Shown: positions 1 through 11,078 of the stretch, in pieces
Layout: each line of letters opens with the position of its first letter
Position numbering within the stretch: the first letter of the stretch is position 1
Source: Neckera pumila
Taxonomy: Eukaryota > Streptophyta > Bryopsida > Hypnales > Neckeraceae
DNA: 64,000 nt
Assembly: GCA_963969595.1 (NCBI GenBank)
Contig: OZ018412.1
Coordinates: 5,644,501-5,708,500 of the forward strand
Reading direction: 5' to 3'
Notes under the pieces: model-generated
What the model was told of the DNA's origin: nothing
The model's database searches: none
What the model saw: only the letters and a program-made list of their open reading frames with translations
Position numbers and translations under genes: made by a program

Positions 1-1326
1 ACTTAGAAGCTTTTTTCTCTAAATTTTTTTTGGGTTTCTAGACACTAGACAAGTCAAGATCATTTGTGCACAGCCCCCTTTTTGTAGAATCAAGTTGATT
101 GGGAGAAATTTGTACTTTGGGGATTACTAGTAAAATGTCACAGTGTACTATTTCAGAGAAAAGTACAAATTTCTTGGTCATGCAAAGTTCAAGTACTGAT
201 TTCTTTTGTGCATCTAAGAGAAGGAGGGGCCGTGCCTTGGAATCTTCTTTAAAATTTATGTTTACAGCTCACATTCGGCAGATATCTTAGAAATCAATCA
301 GTTTTGATTTGCAATGGATATCTACTTGAAAAATTAAGCTTTTTCTAATCGGATTGAAGATTATAGATGGCGGCAGGTACTTCTAGAATGGCGGCAAGTG
401 GAATTAGCAAAAAACTTAATTCTGGGTTACATTTTTTGGGATGCTCCGTTACGTCCTTCTGATACCAATAGTATAGTTAGTATGTTTTTGTACTTTGGTT
501 CTCCAAAATATTCCTTAAATGCATTCAATAAGTATTCTTGCCAAATCAAACTCTTCTCGGGCACCGGTCCATGTAGGCGCTGCCACTGTCTGCACGGCCA
601 CATCATCGTCGTCTCTCTCCTCCTGTGTTTGATGTTTGGTCAAAGGGGCTGTGTAATTCCCTAATTCCGCTTGTGTTTGGCTGTATGTTGCCGAAGCTTT
701 GCTAGTGGAGATGAGGTTTGCCGGGTGTGCTGTGGACAACTTGTGCTTATGTTTTTGGATGCAATTTTTTTTTCTCCTGTGAACAATGTCGACGTCTACA
801 GAATGCCCTGCTGTTCTTGTTCAAAAACTCATAACATCGTACTTCACTGCTAGTCTTTCTATTGAGTTAGGTTCTCTTTGTTACCATTCGATTAGTGAGA
901 TTAGCGACTCTGGGTACGTTTCAGAAACCCTAATGTCCAAGCAAGGGAAAATTGATTTCTATCTAGGCAAGTGCAACCCAATCGATGAGTCCCCAAGGTG
1001 TTCTTTATTCGATTCCTCAAATTCCTCCTCTTATCCCACTAGTAGCTTTGATTTCACACCTTCTCTTTGTTCCGTGAGACTTCCGAGTGGGGCTCCTACT
1101 GTTAGCTGCAAATCCGTTGTATTTAGAAGGTGATGATATCAATTTATAAGGGTGAGTTACAATCTGAAAAGTCTCATGAAACAATGATCCTGCACGCTTC
1201 TTTCTCCTTGTAGAAATATTGGATCGTGTTAGCTTCCCAACTCTTGAACTACGTACTCTGATTTGTTATAGATGACTGATGTCTGTATGTCTTGCCACTC
1301 CGTGTTTTTTTGCTAGGGTTCTCAAA
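1..1326. other. Left edge, no recognisable gene
   Basis: This stretch is moderately AT-rich. The longest open frame is 786-1133 (+, 115 codons, Ser-rich). It matches no family I know and has no clear start context. It may be flanking DNA or the 5' part of the transposase gene that begins downstream, but I see no direct support for either. Confidence 0.3.
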
Positions 1327-2124
1327 ATGGGTAACACTGTTAAAAGACAATGTGTGCGACATGGTATCAGTCACCTGAGTCCAGAAGCTAGAACCGCTGC
1401 AGCTCGCTTGTAAAACGAGCAACAGACATTGAGAGTTGAGAATACCAAAGAAAGGAAATCTCGCCAGAGAGTGAGAGGTTGACAAAGACATGAGGAGGCA
1501 CTTGTTTTAGCTTCTGTAGCACCAGCTATTGGGGTGGAAGACGCTCTATCGGTGAGAGAATCAAGCCGGATCTCCCTCCACGTAGCGCAGTATTTAGTTC
1601 AGGAGTTGAGATGCTGTCCCAGTCCATCAAGTCAAAGAGATGTTGTGGAGAGGATATTACGTCGTAACAGTGTTTCACCTTTGCTACCTACCCACTATGC
1701 TCGGCCCCAGGAAGCCAAGGTCATACAATCATTCATTGAGAACTTCAAGAATGAACTGCAGTTAGTGAAGGTGGCGAACTCCAACGAGCTGTTAGCAAGG
1801 AAGAGTGCATTGTTGGATGCGGCAATTAGCTTGGAAATTGACGGAGTGAGGCCGCTGTCTCTTGTTTTGGATACATCAACGGAGAGCATCAATATTGCTT
1901 TGAGTTGAAGGGTTTATGCCCCCGATACTAAAGATACGATTTTAGGGCTTTGCTTACATTGAAAGAAGAGAGCAGGTCTATTTGAATACGTCAAAAATTG
2001 CGTTGGTCTATGGTGGAACGGTCAGACTAAGGTATCACCAAACAGAAAGGACGTCATCAAACACAGAGAAGATCGGAAGGAATGGGTTGAGCCTCATCCG
2101 ATCCATTATCTGTGTGATTCTCAG
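1327..2124 (+). pseudogene. DDE-type transposase, N-terminal exon (decayed)
   Basis: One reading frame runs from the ATG at 1327 to a textbook splice donor (CAG|GTATGT, GT at 2125) and is broken by four in-frame stops, at 1411, 1480, 1906 and 1960. The segment after the second stop is open for about 140 codons (initiator at 1534). The last 40 codons before the donor contain a Trp-rich block with VSPNRKDVIKHRE and then EPHPIHYL. I recognise these as conserved features of the upstream half of a plant and animal transposase-like family whose catalytic half follows at 3040-4622. The frame, donor and downstream partner argue for one gene split by an intron. The family assignment is from memory of its motifs. 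The stops argue that this copy is dead. Confidence 0.55.
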
Positions 2125-3039
2125 GTATGTTTGTTTTAGAAATCAGGTGGTATCATTGTCCTTGGCATTTTGTATATTTTGGAGTCCTTATACTTGTTAG
2201 TCAATGCAATTTGTTAGAAGTTGCAAATATGAAAACAGAATCACTACTACAACTATTGTATTCTGTATACAATGTAATACGCAAGGTACATAAATCAGTA
2301 CGCAAGCTAGCAAATATGCATGTTGAACATAATAGATGGGAGAGTTCTACACTTTGTAATCACAGCTCCTGTACTTGTTGACTGGAATTGAAACTTGTGG
2401 TATGAATAGTATATTTACATCAATTAGCAATTTTACACACTTGAAAGTAAAAAAAGATTTGTAGTACTGGGAGTATTTCAAATACATTATTAGATTGTGT
2501 CATGAGTCATAGTGTACATGTTTAGTGTTGTTCTTGTAGTGGTTTTAGGAATAAAGGTATAAAATGTATATCACATTAACAGTTCTTTACTTATTGTACA
2601 AAAAGGAAGTTTTAGCTTGTATATTTTTTACTTTGAACCATGAGAACTAAATTGCAAACCCATGACAACTATATACACATGTATACTGTGTTGGTAGTTT
2701 TGTGCACTTTGTACGTTAGGCATCGTGAGTGGTCATGCTAAAGTGGAGTATAAATGCTTTTTAGTGTGGTTTAGTACTTCTGAGCTCTTGACCTTAATCT
2801 TTGTAATGGAGTAGTGGGAACATTTCAAGTACATCCGTGGGCCTTGTCATGTGTTGTACTGTACATGTTTAGCTTACAACAGTTGCAAAGTTAGGAGTAC
2901 ACATGTGTATCCAACTTACTTTTGGCATACTTGGTGTACATATCCAATTTTATCTTGTACAATCTCTACTTCAAACCCCAATTTTGAAGTACTAAAGGAT
3001 TACCTTACTGTGGGAAGCATATGTTTGTCCAAAAAGGGA
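2125..3039 (+). other. Probable intron, GTAC-rich
   Basis: This is the sequence between the donor at 2125 and the point where transposase-like coding resumes near 3040. The exact acceptor is not certain. I count about 15 GTAC tetramers in 0.9 kb, several times the chance expectation for this composition. Many are in the context AGTAC or TGTAC. No coding signature is seen. Confidence 0.4.
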
Positions 3040-4622
3040 GTATGATGTGTGGCATAGACTTGAGTGCCTTATGGGTGATTGTTCCATCTATGGTTTTCAT
3101 CTCCTTTCATTTTGTCCTCTTGAGTTGTGTGCTTCTAACACCTTTACCATGAAGTGGAAGTGTTTTGAGTACTACCAGGTGGGAGTGGATTCTTCAGACT
3201 GGAAAAGCCAAAAAACGACTTAGGGAGGCTTTCAAGGAGACACCTATCCATGAATCTTGTCGTACATGGAGAAAACAGTAACCAATTTCATCACACATAA
3301 CTTCAAGGCACAATGGCAAGATGAGCAGTGCTAGCTCATGATGAAGAATGTCCCTGAGGGGGTTGTTATATCCCATATTGACTATGCCGAGAACTACAAT
3401 TTTGCCATCCAGAACGAGGTGCAAAGCTTGTACTACTTCAGTACTAGTGTGACCATCTTGGTTTACATTACAATGTGGAGGGAAAGAGACCAGATCATCA
3501 AGCAGACGCACTTTTACATCTCTAATGATAAAGTCCACGATTCAACTTTTGTTCAACACTGCTTGATGCTGCATTGGGATTGGCTAACCAACTCTGGATT
3601 CACTCCGAGGGAGCACTGGGTCTACAATGACGGCTGCAATGCACAATTTAAGTGTGCAACAGCCATGTATTTTGTTGCATGCTACCCTGGGCTCACTGGA
3701 GGTTGTAAAATGAATTGGAACTTCTTCGAATCCGCTCATGGGAAGGGTGAGTGGGATGGTGTAGGGGCTGTGGTGAAGAGGGCGCTAGCTGCGGAGCAAA
3801 TTGAGAATTCCTTGAGGCCCTTACGGAATGCTGCCGATGTGGTGGATGTCCTAGAGGAGAAGTACACAGAACGTGTACCTAGCTCATACACACGAGCTAC
3901 AACTTCCCCTCTTTCTCGTGTTTTTTGGTTGATTGGAGATACAAATGTAGATCATAGTGATCTTACCATCAAATGTAACACTTTGCCAGGCTCTAAAAGT
4001 CTTTACTCTATTTCAGGCTTCTCTATGACTGACCCTACTTTGCTTAGGACTCGTGAATTGTCGTGCTTTTGTGTCCCATGTATAGATGGTGATTGGACTG
4101 AGTGTGAGAACTCAGCACATATGTGGGAATGGCGGGTTCAGAGGCTAAACCCTTTTAGTGTTGTTGCTGTGGCGCAACAAATCGAAGAGATGGACAATGA
4201 AGCAAACTTGGTGTACGATGGTGTTTCACAAGAGGGCGGCAACTTGGTGGACATTGGGGACAACTTCATGATACCTGTAGAGGAAGATAACAAAGATGGG
4301 GTCGAATATTACATCTTCCAATGTTTGGCCAAGAAGTTTGTGTTACAAGAGTCCATGACTTGTCAATGGGGGGGGGGGGGGATATTTGGAGTTGGATATG
4401 CAGTGATTTGAGCAAAATACTACAAGAAGTACGGGCGTTGGGAGGAGACTTACGTGCTTTGTGACAAGGCAGTCGAAGCTCACGTTGAAGCACATTTGGT
4501 TTGAACTTGTAAATTTCCAATGGTTCTTGCTTCCTATAGGGTGAAGGAACCCCGGTATACAAGGTGTCAAGTGATACAAGGAACATGTGTGAAGATGCCT
4601 TGCGGGAGTGGTGGGCGTTCAA
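3040..4622 (+). pseudogene. DDE-type transposase, catalytic exon (decayed)
   Basis: The cleanest part is 3338-4411 (357 codons). It shows DYAENY at residues 15-20, a DGCNAQFK block near 98-105, and an HGKGEWDGVGAVVKR block near 134-148. This acidic-residue spacing and the HGKG-DG-G signature are what I know from a broad DDE transposase-like family seen in plants and animals and usually annotated as uncharacterised. Sequence 3040-3337 continues the same protein upstream (CPLEL and MKWKCFEY-type blocks) but needs frame changes and crosses a stop. Downstream, a run of ten G at 4371-4380 shifts the frame, and the coding pattern continues to about 4622 (AKYYKKYGRWEE). I infer a cut-and-paste transposase relic. 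The superfamily is not assigned. Terminal inverted repeats were not found, and the left end may lie outside the window. Confidence 0.55.
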
Positions 4623-5304
4623 TTAACTATGTTGCTGTGGCCGTTTAGGGAGGTCTTTAGGCTGTTTCTAATATTTTGTTGGAACTCAAAGTATAGTTTA
4701 CAATATCTATAGATACTATGAGTACTATGAGTACCAGCAAAGCCACTTGTAGATACTACAAGTTCTACGATTAAGTACTAGGAGTACTAGGAGTACTAGG
4801 AGTATAATTAATAAATAGTTATGAGTTTTTAATCTCAATTTCTTACATAAAAGTCTTTTATTTAAACGTGTGCCATATGATGTTCATTTCTTAGTTGCTC
4901 TTTGATTTGGATATCACTACGTATTGATTTAGTGAATAGGAATCGTCTCAGTGCAGTGTGGTATACCTTGAATTAAGCTGCGATTTTGGCTGCGATTTTG
5001 GCTGCGATTTATGGGTGGGCACTAGAAGTCTTTCCAACTTGAAAACTGGACATGCAAATAGTATAAAGCTTTGGTAGTCCATGAGAGATAAGTATATTTA
5101 GAAATCACTATCATTTCAAACTGTATGAGATGACAATAACAAACACGGAGTATGAAAGTTGAAAATATATTACAATTAGTACAACTTTTACATTTGTACA
5201 TTAAGTACATCTAATAGTGGTACATTAAGTACATCAATTACTACTACATTAAGTACATCTAATACTAGTACAACACCTAAAAGTCTCACACCTTAAGTTC
5301 TAAG
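4623..5304. repeat. GTAC-rich spacer between convergent relics
   Basis: No gene is seen. There are about 12 GTAC tetramers in 0.6 kb, including a short tandem of the unit AGGAGTACT at 4777-4802 and several TACATTAAGTACATC-type copies at 5195-5265. A short tandem GGCTGCGATTTT lies at 4977-5008. The stretch separates the plus-strand transposase relic from the minus-strand SET-domain relic. Confidence 0.45.
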
Positions 5305-6405
5305 TCATCCCCTCTTGCGTGGTTTATATAATGATCTTCGACTAGTTTTTGGCAATGCCTTGTCCCTGCACATCATACTGTTACACTTACAAGGAAACAT
5401 AGCTTCATTGGGATTTTTGAAAGTAATGCCATAATCCCATGTCAACTCTTCTCCAGATTGAATGATGCGATTCGCAAAGAACGCCACATGATACAAGCTG
5501 CAGTTCACACTCTCAATTGTGACAGGTACGTCCACTAGATTTGGATCCTCACATCTGTAATGTCCAAGTATAAGGGTCAATCCATCATAGGGATCCCACA
5601 TTGAGAAAGCATTTAACAGAAAATGGGTTCCAATTCTAACGTGAGGTTCAATATTCTGTCACATTTCCAAAGCAGTAATTTGCTTTACAACATTTGGATC
5701 TGCATATATGTAATGCCCAAGTGCAAGGGACATTCCTCATAAAGTAATAGATAAAAGCAATTAACAAAATCTCAAATTGAAGACCAACTTGTGATTCAAA
5801 AATCTAGCCACATTTCCAAAATGAGTGGAATCCAAGCACAAAGCACTATTGTTGTCTATCTTCTGCTCAGTGGCCCAATCTGCATCGAGTGCCGAACTAT
5901 GGGAGAGTACACCATCGTTCCCCAAGTTCCTAACAATGAGCTCAGCAGTTCTTAAAATCTCCCATGTCAGCTCAAAAACAAACGCACTTCTGGGTATAGG
6001 CTCAGTTGTTCAAATCCCCTATCTTGTAAGGGCTGTAGGAAATACCTCTACTTAATACTTCATCCCCTGCTGAACAACACGATTCCCATAGTCACTAGCA
6101 CATCTACATTTGACATTACACTCCTTAAGGAAAATACAAGGAACATGATCCTCGCATACATGATCTCCCCTAATACACTGTGCACCCTTCTTACAGAAAT
6201 TTGCATCTCCGTTGTTGCCCTCCTCGATATACTCATCTGCAACAATGCCTCTTTGGTATGCACTTTGACCCTCGAGATTGGCTTGGCATGCACACACAGC
6301 ATTTTCACCCCCACAGCCAGTGGAACATGAACAATACTCTCCAGGTTGTATGTTGTCAAGCGTGGGAGGTACCTGGGCTTGCTCATAAACCACACTAGAA
6401 TTCAT
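5305..6405 (-). pseudogene. SUVR-like SET-domain histone methyltransferase relic
   Basis: Read on the minus strand, the pieces fall in the order of a SUVR1/2/4-type enzyme. A Cys-rich pre-SET (6405-6052) has a CSCSTGCGGENAVCAC start, an FCK..C spacing and the closing GNRVVQQG. The SET N-lobe (about 6050-5800) has a DADWATEQKIDNNSALCLD block followed by GNVARFLNH. The C-lobe (5601-5305) has YHVAFFANR and ELTWDYG, then a post-SET with C-K-C...C-R. Such enzymes methylate histone H3 lysine 9 in plant nuclei. Stops separate the pieces. The N-lobe has lost the usual GxG-type sequence, and an internal duplication splits the two lobes. I therefore call it a relic, although unspliced introns could explain some gaps. 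It is unclear whether it belongs to a host gene or to a transposon-captured gene. Confidence 0.65.
5543..5820. repeat. Tandem duplication inside the SET relic
   Basis: Segment 5543-5668 and segment 5694-5817 are diverged direct copies. Both begin TTTGGATC, include TGTAATG-CCAAGT and end CACATTTCCAAA. On the minus strand each holds the junction between the GNVARF motif and the following CEDPN-type block of the SET domain, so the duplication repeats one exon edge. The copies differ by many substitutions, so it is not recent. Confidence 0.6.
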
Positions 6406-6695
6406 GTACTAAAAATAATTCAATGCAACATCAGTTTGAGCAACAAGGACAAGGGTCTTCTCGAGCCCCTTTGACAAATCTCTCACATCATACCAAGTCA
6501 CGGCCTGGTTATAATCCCATCCCAACAACCAACCTTCCGGCGTACCACAAACTTCACGTACCTAAGGAAAATACAAGTCATTCAATAGCATTTCACTTTG
6601 GAGGAACTCACAAGCATTTTGCCTTAAGCTTAGTGCCTCACAAGAATTTGAGTTTGGGTTTAGTGCCTCACAAGAATTTCAACTGAGGGAGGGGC
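6406..6695. other. Short spacer, no gene seen
   Basis: A 24-base motif containing TAGTGCCTCACAAGAATTT is repeated in tandem near 6628-6680. Nothing else is recognisable. Confidence 0.3.
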
Positions 6696-8346
6696 CTAGA
6701 CAAATCCAGTATGATACATATAGCATACAGCCTTATCCATAGAGCATACAAATGTAGCTGAATGGACAAAAACAAAAATAAATATCACACAAAAAAGGCC
6801 ATGATGTTGTGGACCTATTTGGAAGTGGCATCCTTCCGCTGTTTCTGTGAAGCAGCACCACCTACCTTCTCCACCTTTTTTTTTTTGCTTTAACCTTTGT
6901 AACTGTTGGTGCATCCACCTCCTTAGCAGTACATGCTCTGGTCGCAGGTTGCTCTCTGGAACATGAACCGGACTATCACTACCACCAACAATCTCTTTCA
7001 AGTCTTTATAAGTCTTCTTATCTGCAGAATATACATTTTCAATGGCTGCTACATTGTCCATTTCCATATCATCCGCATCAACTAGACCCTTTGTCCTCCT
7101 GGCCTTGCACTTGAATGGTGACCTCGGGGCTACCACCTCCTTTGTTACCGCCTCCACCTCTACCTTAGCTGCTCCCGCCTCCACCGCCACTGCTACACTC
7201 TGCACCTCCGTTCTTACCTCCACCGTGGTTGCTTCAGCCTCTATTGGTGCTGCTCCAGCATCCACTATTGATTTGGTCTCCACTGTCGGTTCACTAATAC
7301 CTTTGTGACCCCAGCCTCCAACTCCTTTGGCACAGTACCACAACCCTTTCAGAAGCCTCCACAACCTTTGCCGAAGCTTGAACCTCCTTCACCTCATCCT
7401 CCAAACCCTTTGGACTGCTCACAAGGTCTTTCTCTTGAATCCCGACATCCAACCCTCTCCCTCGCCATCCTACCAAGCACTTTGACCTAGACTTAGGCAC
7501 CACCGCGCTTCTACCTTCATCTTTTGGCTCCAATGCCTTCACGTTCACCAATCCCTCTTTTCCCTCAGAAGAGGCACTCCCAAGTCCTGATTTGGTGCTT
7601 GATTGCAAATGGATGTGAAATTCGCCGTCCACGGGGCTGCTCTCCAAGGAGGTCACGCCAAGTTCTTCCCGCTTTGCCCCATCACCATGTGCAGAGGCTG
7701 TTTGATTATCCTCCTTGCCTTTGAGCTTGGGACTCGTAGGACCTGAATCTGATGCCTTCACAACATCCTCACGCTTTTCTGCAAGATTCTCAGTCCCAAC
7801 GTCGTCATCCTCATTGTCAAGTCTGACATTGGAGCCCTCTTTGTCATCTGAAATGGTGGTGCCCGAGCTTGAAGGCAGGCGTGGCATTTTTGTGTCTCCT
7901 TCGTCATCTGATGAATCCTCTGCAGAATCCATATCAGGTTCAGAAGCCTTCACTCTCTTACCATCGTCTAAGCACTCTATGACCACCAATTTAGCCAATG
8001 TCGTTGAGCTCTGTGGCTTCTCTTGTTCCTTCAACCCAGTAATCTCTTGCTTGCGGACCTCAGGAGGCCCATCACTGTACCCCTCACCTTCCCTTCCCGA
8101 GCAAGTTCCCTGGCTTGTCTCTCCCTCAGCTAAGCAAACTGGGCTATTCATAACTGAAGCATGATGGACCCACTTGAGGGAAGAGCCTGTCATAACAGAC
8201 AAGAGATTAGGGCATGTCATAGCAAAAACGTGATAAAAGCGTACTAAGCATACTAAGAATACAAGTGTACCCAGATTACAAGTACACCACAAATACAAAT
8301 GTACCAATAATACAAGTGTACTTGGAACAGAAACGTAGACGTACAA
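6696..8346 (-). pseudogene. Acidic low-complexity protein ORFs, function unknown
   Basis: Two overlapping minus-strand ORFs, 8346-7294 (350 codons) and 7364-6696 (222 codons), read as one protein with a one-base frameshift near 7300. The first is rich in Ser, Asp, Glu and Lys with SAEDSSDDEGD-type acidic runs. The second has a Val/Ala/Glu repeat (VEAGAAKVEVEAV) followed by a basic patch. No catalytic domain is seen. The region lies between a coiled-coil/zinc protein upstream and the SUVR-like relic downstream, on the same strand. It could be the disordered linker of one long multi-exon protein, but this is inference from order and strand only. Confidence 0.4.
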
Positions 8347-8518
8347 GACACAGAATGATCTACTGACAACATAAATGTACTAGAAATACAAATGTACTGA
8401 GAACGCAAATGTACTAAGAATATATGGAGTACAACTAGTACAAACAATTTGAGAGTATTTCTATGACATTAATGTTAGCGGCTCCATAGTACTAGTCATG
8501 AGTACTTAGTGTACTCAC
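8240..8518. repeat. Dense GTAC array
   Basis: I count 14 GTAC tetramers in about 280 bases (8241-8516), where about one would be expected by chance. Most sit in a degenerate unit of about 17-18 bases resembling AAATACAAATGTACTAG. The tetramer is the core of sites bound by plant SBP-box factors, but here the array may simply be a minisatellite. Confidence 0.6.
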
Positions 8519-8680
8519 AAACCATTAGTGTATTAGTGTATTGTGTATAGCACCTACAAGACTGAAGCATATAAAGCACAAGAAATACATGTTGTAGCTC
8601 CGCATAGTACATTCTCCTTTGCAAACCCCACCATTAGTATATTTAAAATTTTGTCTGGAAGTACAAAAAAAAGGCTGTAC

Positions 8681-8766
8681 ATGAAAGCAAGTAACTGAAG
8701 ATAACATCATACACAAGAAGCACATGAAAGCAAGTAACTGAAGATAACATCATACACAAGAAGCAC
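8681..8766. repeat. 43-bp direct tandem duplication
   Basis: Copies at 8681-8723 and 8724-8766 are essentially identical (starting ATGAAAGCAAGTAACTGAAG), so the duplication is recent. It lies in the spacer between minus-strand coding relics at 8346 and 9157. The spacer has no other recognisable feature. Confidence 0.85.
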
Positions 8767-9156
8767 ATGAGCAGTGCCCCTACCCCCACAAAACGAGTAC
8801 TTTGCATTGTGCGTGAAATACAATCGCAGTCCTAGAAGTGTCCCTACCCTCATTTTAGTGCCTAACAAAAAACAGGAAGTACTACTTAAGATATAGTAAT
8901 GTGAAGATTTCCACACAGCATATCCTCAGGAAACTTTCTTAGTACATTGTTTTATATTAAGTCTGCATTATGTGTAGACTTTTAGGACATCGGTACATAG
9001 AGACCACCTTTGAACATATAACACACTACATGCACAAGCACAAAAATATATAGATTGTAGAAATAAAAGAAGCAAGAAATACAATTACGTGAACAAGGTC
9101 GTAACATTTGGCGAAGTGCAAGGCAAAATCCTGAACCCTAATCCCAAAATTTCACA

Positions 9157-11078
9157 CTACAGGTGTACAATCTTGCTTACTATTTGAATGACAACACAAA
9201 GTACAATTTGGAAGGTGAACTTACCAACTGCTGGTAACCTTGACCTAGCTTGGTCCGTCCTTTCCTTCATAATTCTTCCCCTTTCTTCAGCCAATCCAAG
9301 CATCAACTCCCTCTGTGAGAGCTCTACATTTGGCTCTCTCCAACCAAAGCTCCGATGCCACTCTGGATGGGACAGCTCTCTACATCCTTTTGCCATACAT
9401 TTGCAATTTCTAGCAAAAAGAATTGAAGCACAAAAGGGGTGACACAAGTGCTTACACAAGGATACTACAATGTCATTATGAGGAAAAGGGAATGAATACA
9501 AGCTGCAAGTTGTAATTCTAATAAACTTGCTGTCATCCCCAAAATCACGAGATGGCGAAAGTGGATCCTCGGGAGAATATACCATGGGCCGTGGTATAGA
9601 ATTCAAAGAACTCCTTCCCGACTTGAGCTGAAACTTCTCTGCTGCTAAGGCATCAAATTGCAGTTGACGACTTTCCAAGCCTCTTGTCAATGACACCATG
9701 GCAGCTTCAGCTTCTTCTAGCTCTTGTCTTGCGGACTTTACCTTCACGACCTCCTCCTGAATCTGCTCCTGAATTCCTTCCATCTTGATCATTTATTTGA
9801 AGGCATCTTTGTCCTGCTCTTGAAGTATCTTGATGAGTGCCTTCTTCTGCAGCTCTTGCTTTTGTAATGAACCCATTCCCCATTCAAATTGGTTGCAATT
9901 CAAGGTGGCTCCTTCAAGCCTCTCTATTGCCCCCTTCTTCAATTCTCGAAGGTGTTGTTGCTCCAAGTGAATTGCCTCCATTAGCATCTCCACTTCTTGC
10001 AGTCGCTCCACAACCATGGCCTTCTTCAAGATCCCGCTGCTCTGCCTTCCAACAACATTTTCCTGCACGCAAACCCCTGAAGCCATTCCCAATTCTAACC
10101 CTAAGCCATCCCACTCACCAACCTCTACCCGCCGCGACTTACTCGCAACACCGGTGGCATCCAACAGCCCTTGCTTTTTTCCGTTGCCCTCATTCCCACC
10201 CTCTGTCTTCACCTGCAAAGCAAGCTCAATCTTCACCGCCACACTAGGCTCCAGCTTCATGCCGCGCCATTCTTTCCCCCGTACGTCAATTTTTTTTTGC
10301 TGTCCCCGCTCTTGGACACAGCTACTACTTTTTTCAATTCTTCTAGCTTTGTCCGATCTAGCGTGTGTCGACTGTGTTGCTGCTTGTTGGTCTCTTCTCC
10401 AAATGCACACCAATTCACCTTGCCGTCACCTTCTTTGTACTCAAGAGCCATCCCTTCGGCAAAGCGGATCGTCATGAGATTAGGTGTTTCGTCCTCAGGA
10501 TGTTGGTAGAGAATGGGGTGCAAAAACTTCACTCTGTCCACGACATCCTTCACAGTGCATCCGCCCCAAGCATACCCGGCCCGCCCCAATTCCCCGTATG
10601 GCTTCCCAAACAGTTTCCGCAAAGACTTTGCAGATACAGTGTTCTTGCGGAAGTGGTGTGGATTGTTGCCTGGATCGACGAGCCCAAACTCGGTTTTGAA
10701 ATCCTTATTCTTCAGCTCTTGGGGGGGCTTCTTCAACCTCGCAATTTCTTCATCAACATCTTCAATGCAACTGAAGACTTTCTACGACCTTGCATTGTCC
10801 TTCCCCTTCGCCTTTGCAACAGGTTTGTGAGCTCCACGCACCACCTTGACGTTTTACTCATTGCCGCTTGTATCACCTGTTCTTGTGCCACCCGATCCTT
10901 GAAGCCTTGATTTAGAATGCTTGAGTCCCGACCTCCCCATCGCCTCCCCATCGCTTCCAACAGCACATTTCCCAGCGGGTTTGACCTTCTTCGCTGTCGA
11001 CCTCCCAGCCCCCTCATCCTCGCTACTCAGTTCGACCTTCTCACTTTCTCGTGCGTGCGGCATTGTTTCACTCCCCAA
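9157..11078 (-). pseudogene. Coiled-coil and Cys/His-rich protein, decayed
   Basis: Minus-strand coding runs from an ATG at 11078 (or 11063). In-frame stops lie at 10854-10856 (TAA) and about 10782 (TAG), and the frame stays open to about 10257. The frame then shifts at a poly-T run near 10290 and continues at 10413-9793. A stop follows, and the same frame continues at 9792-9157. The N-terminus is Ser/Lys/Glu-rich. The middle (about 10736-10400) is a compact block with GNNPHHFRKNTVSAKSL. Next comes a Glu/Leu/Lys coiled coil (about 10030-9660). Last is a Cys/His block, SLCKHLCHPFCAS...CKCMAKGC, with zinc-ligand spacing followed by HPEWHRSFGW. I have seen this block in transposon-rich plant genomes but cannot name it. 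It lies directly upstream of the acidic and SET relics on the same strand. Confidence 0.45.
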
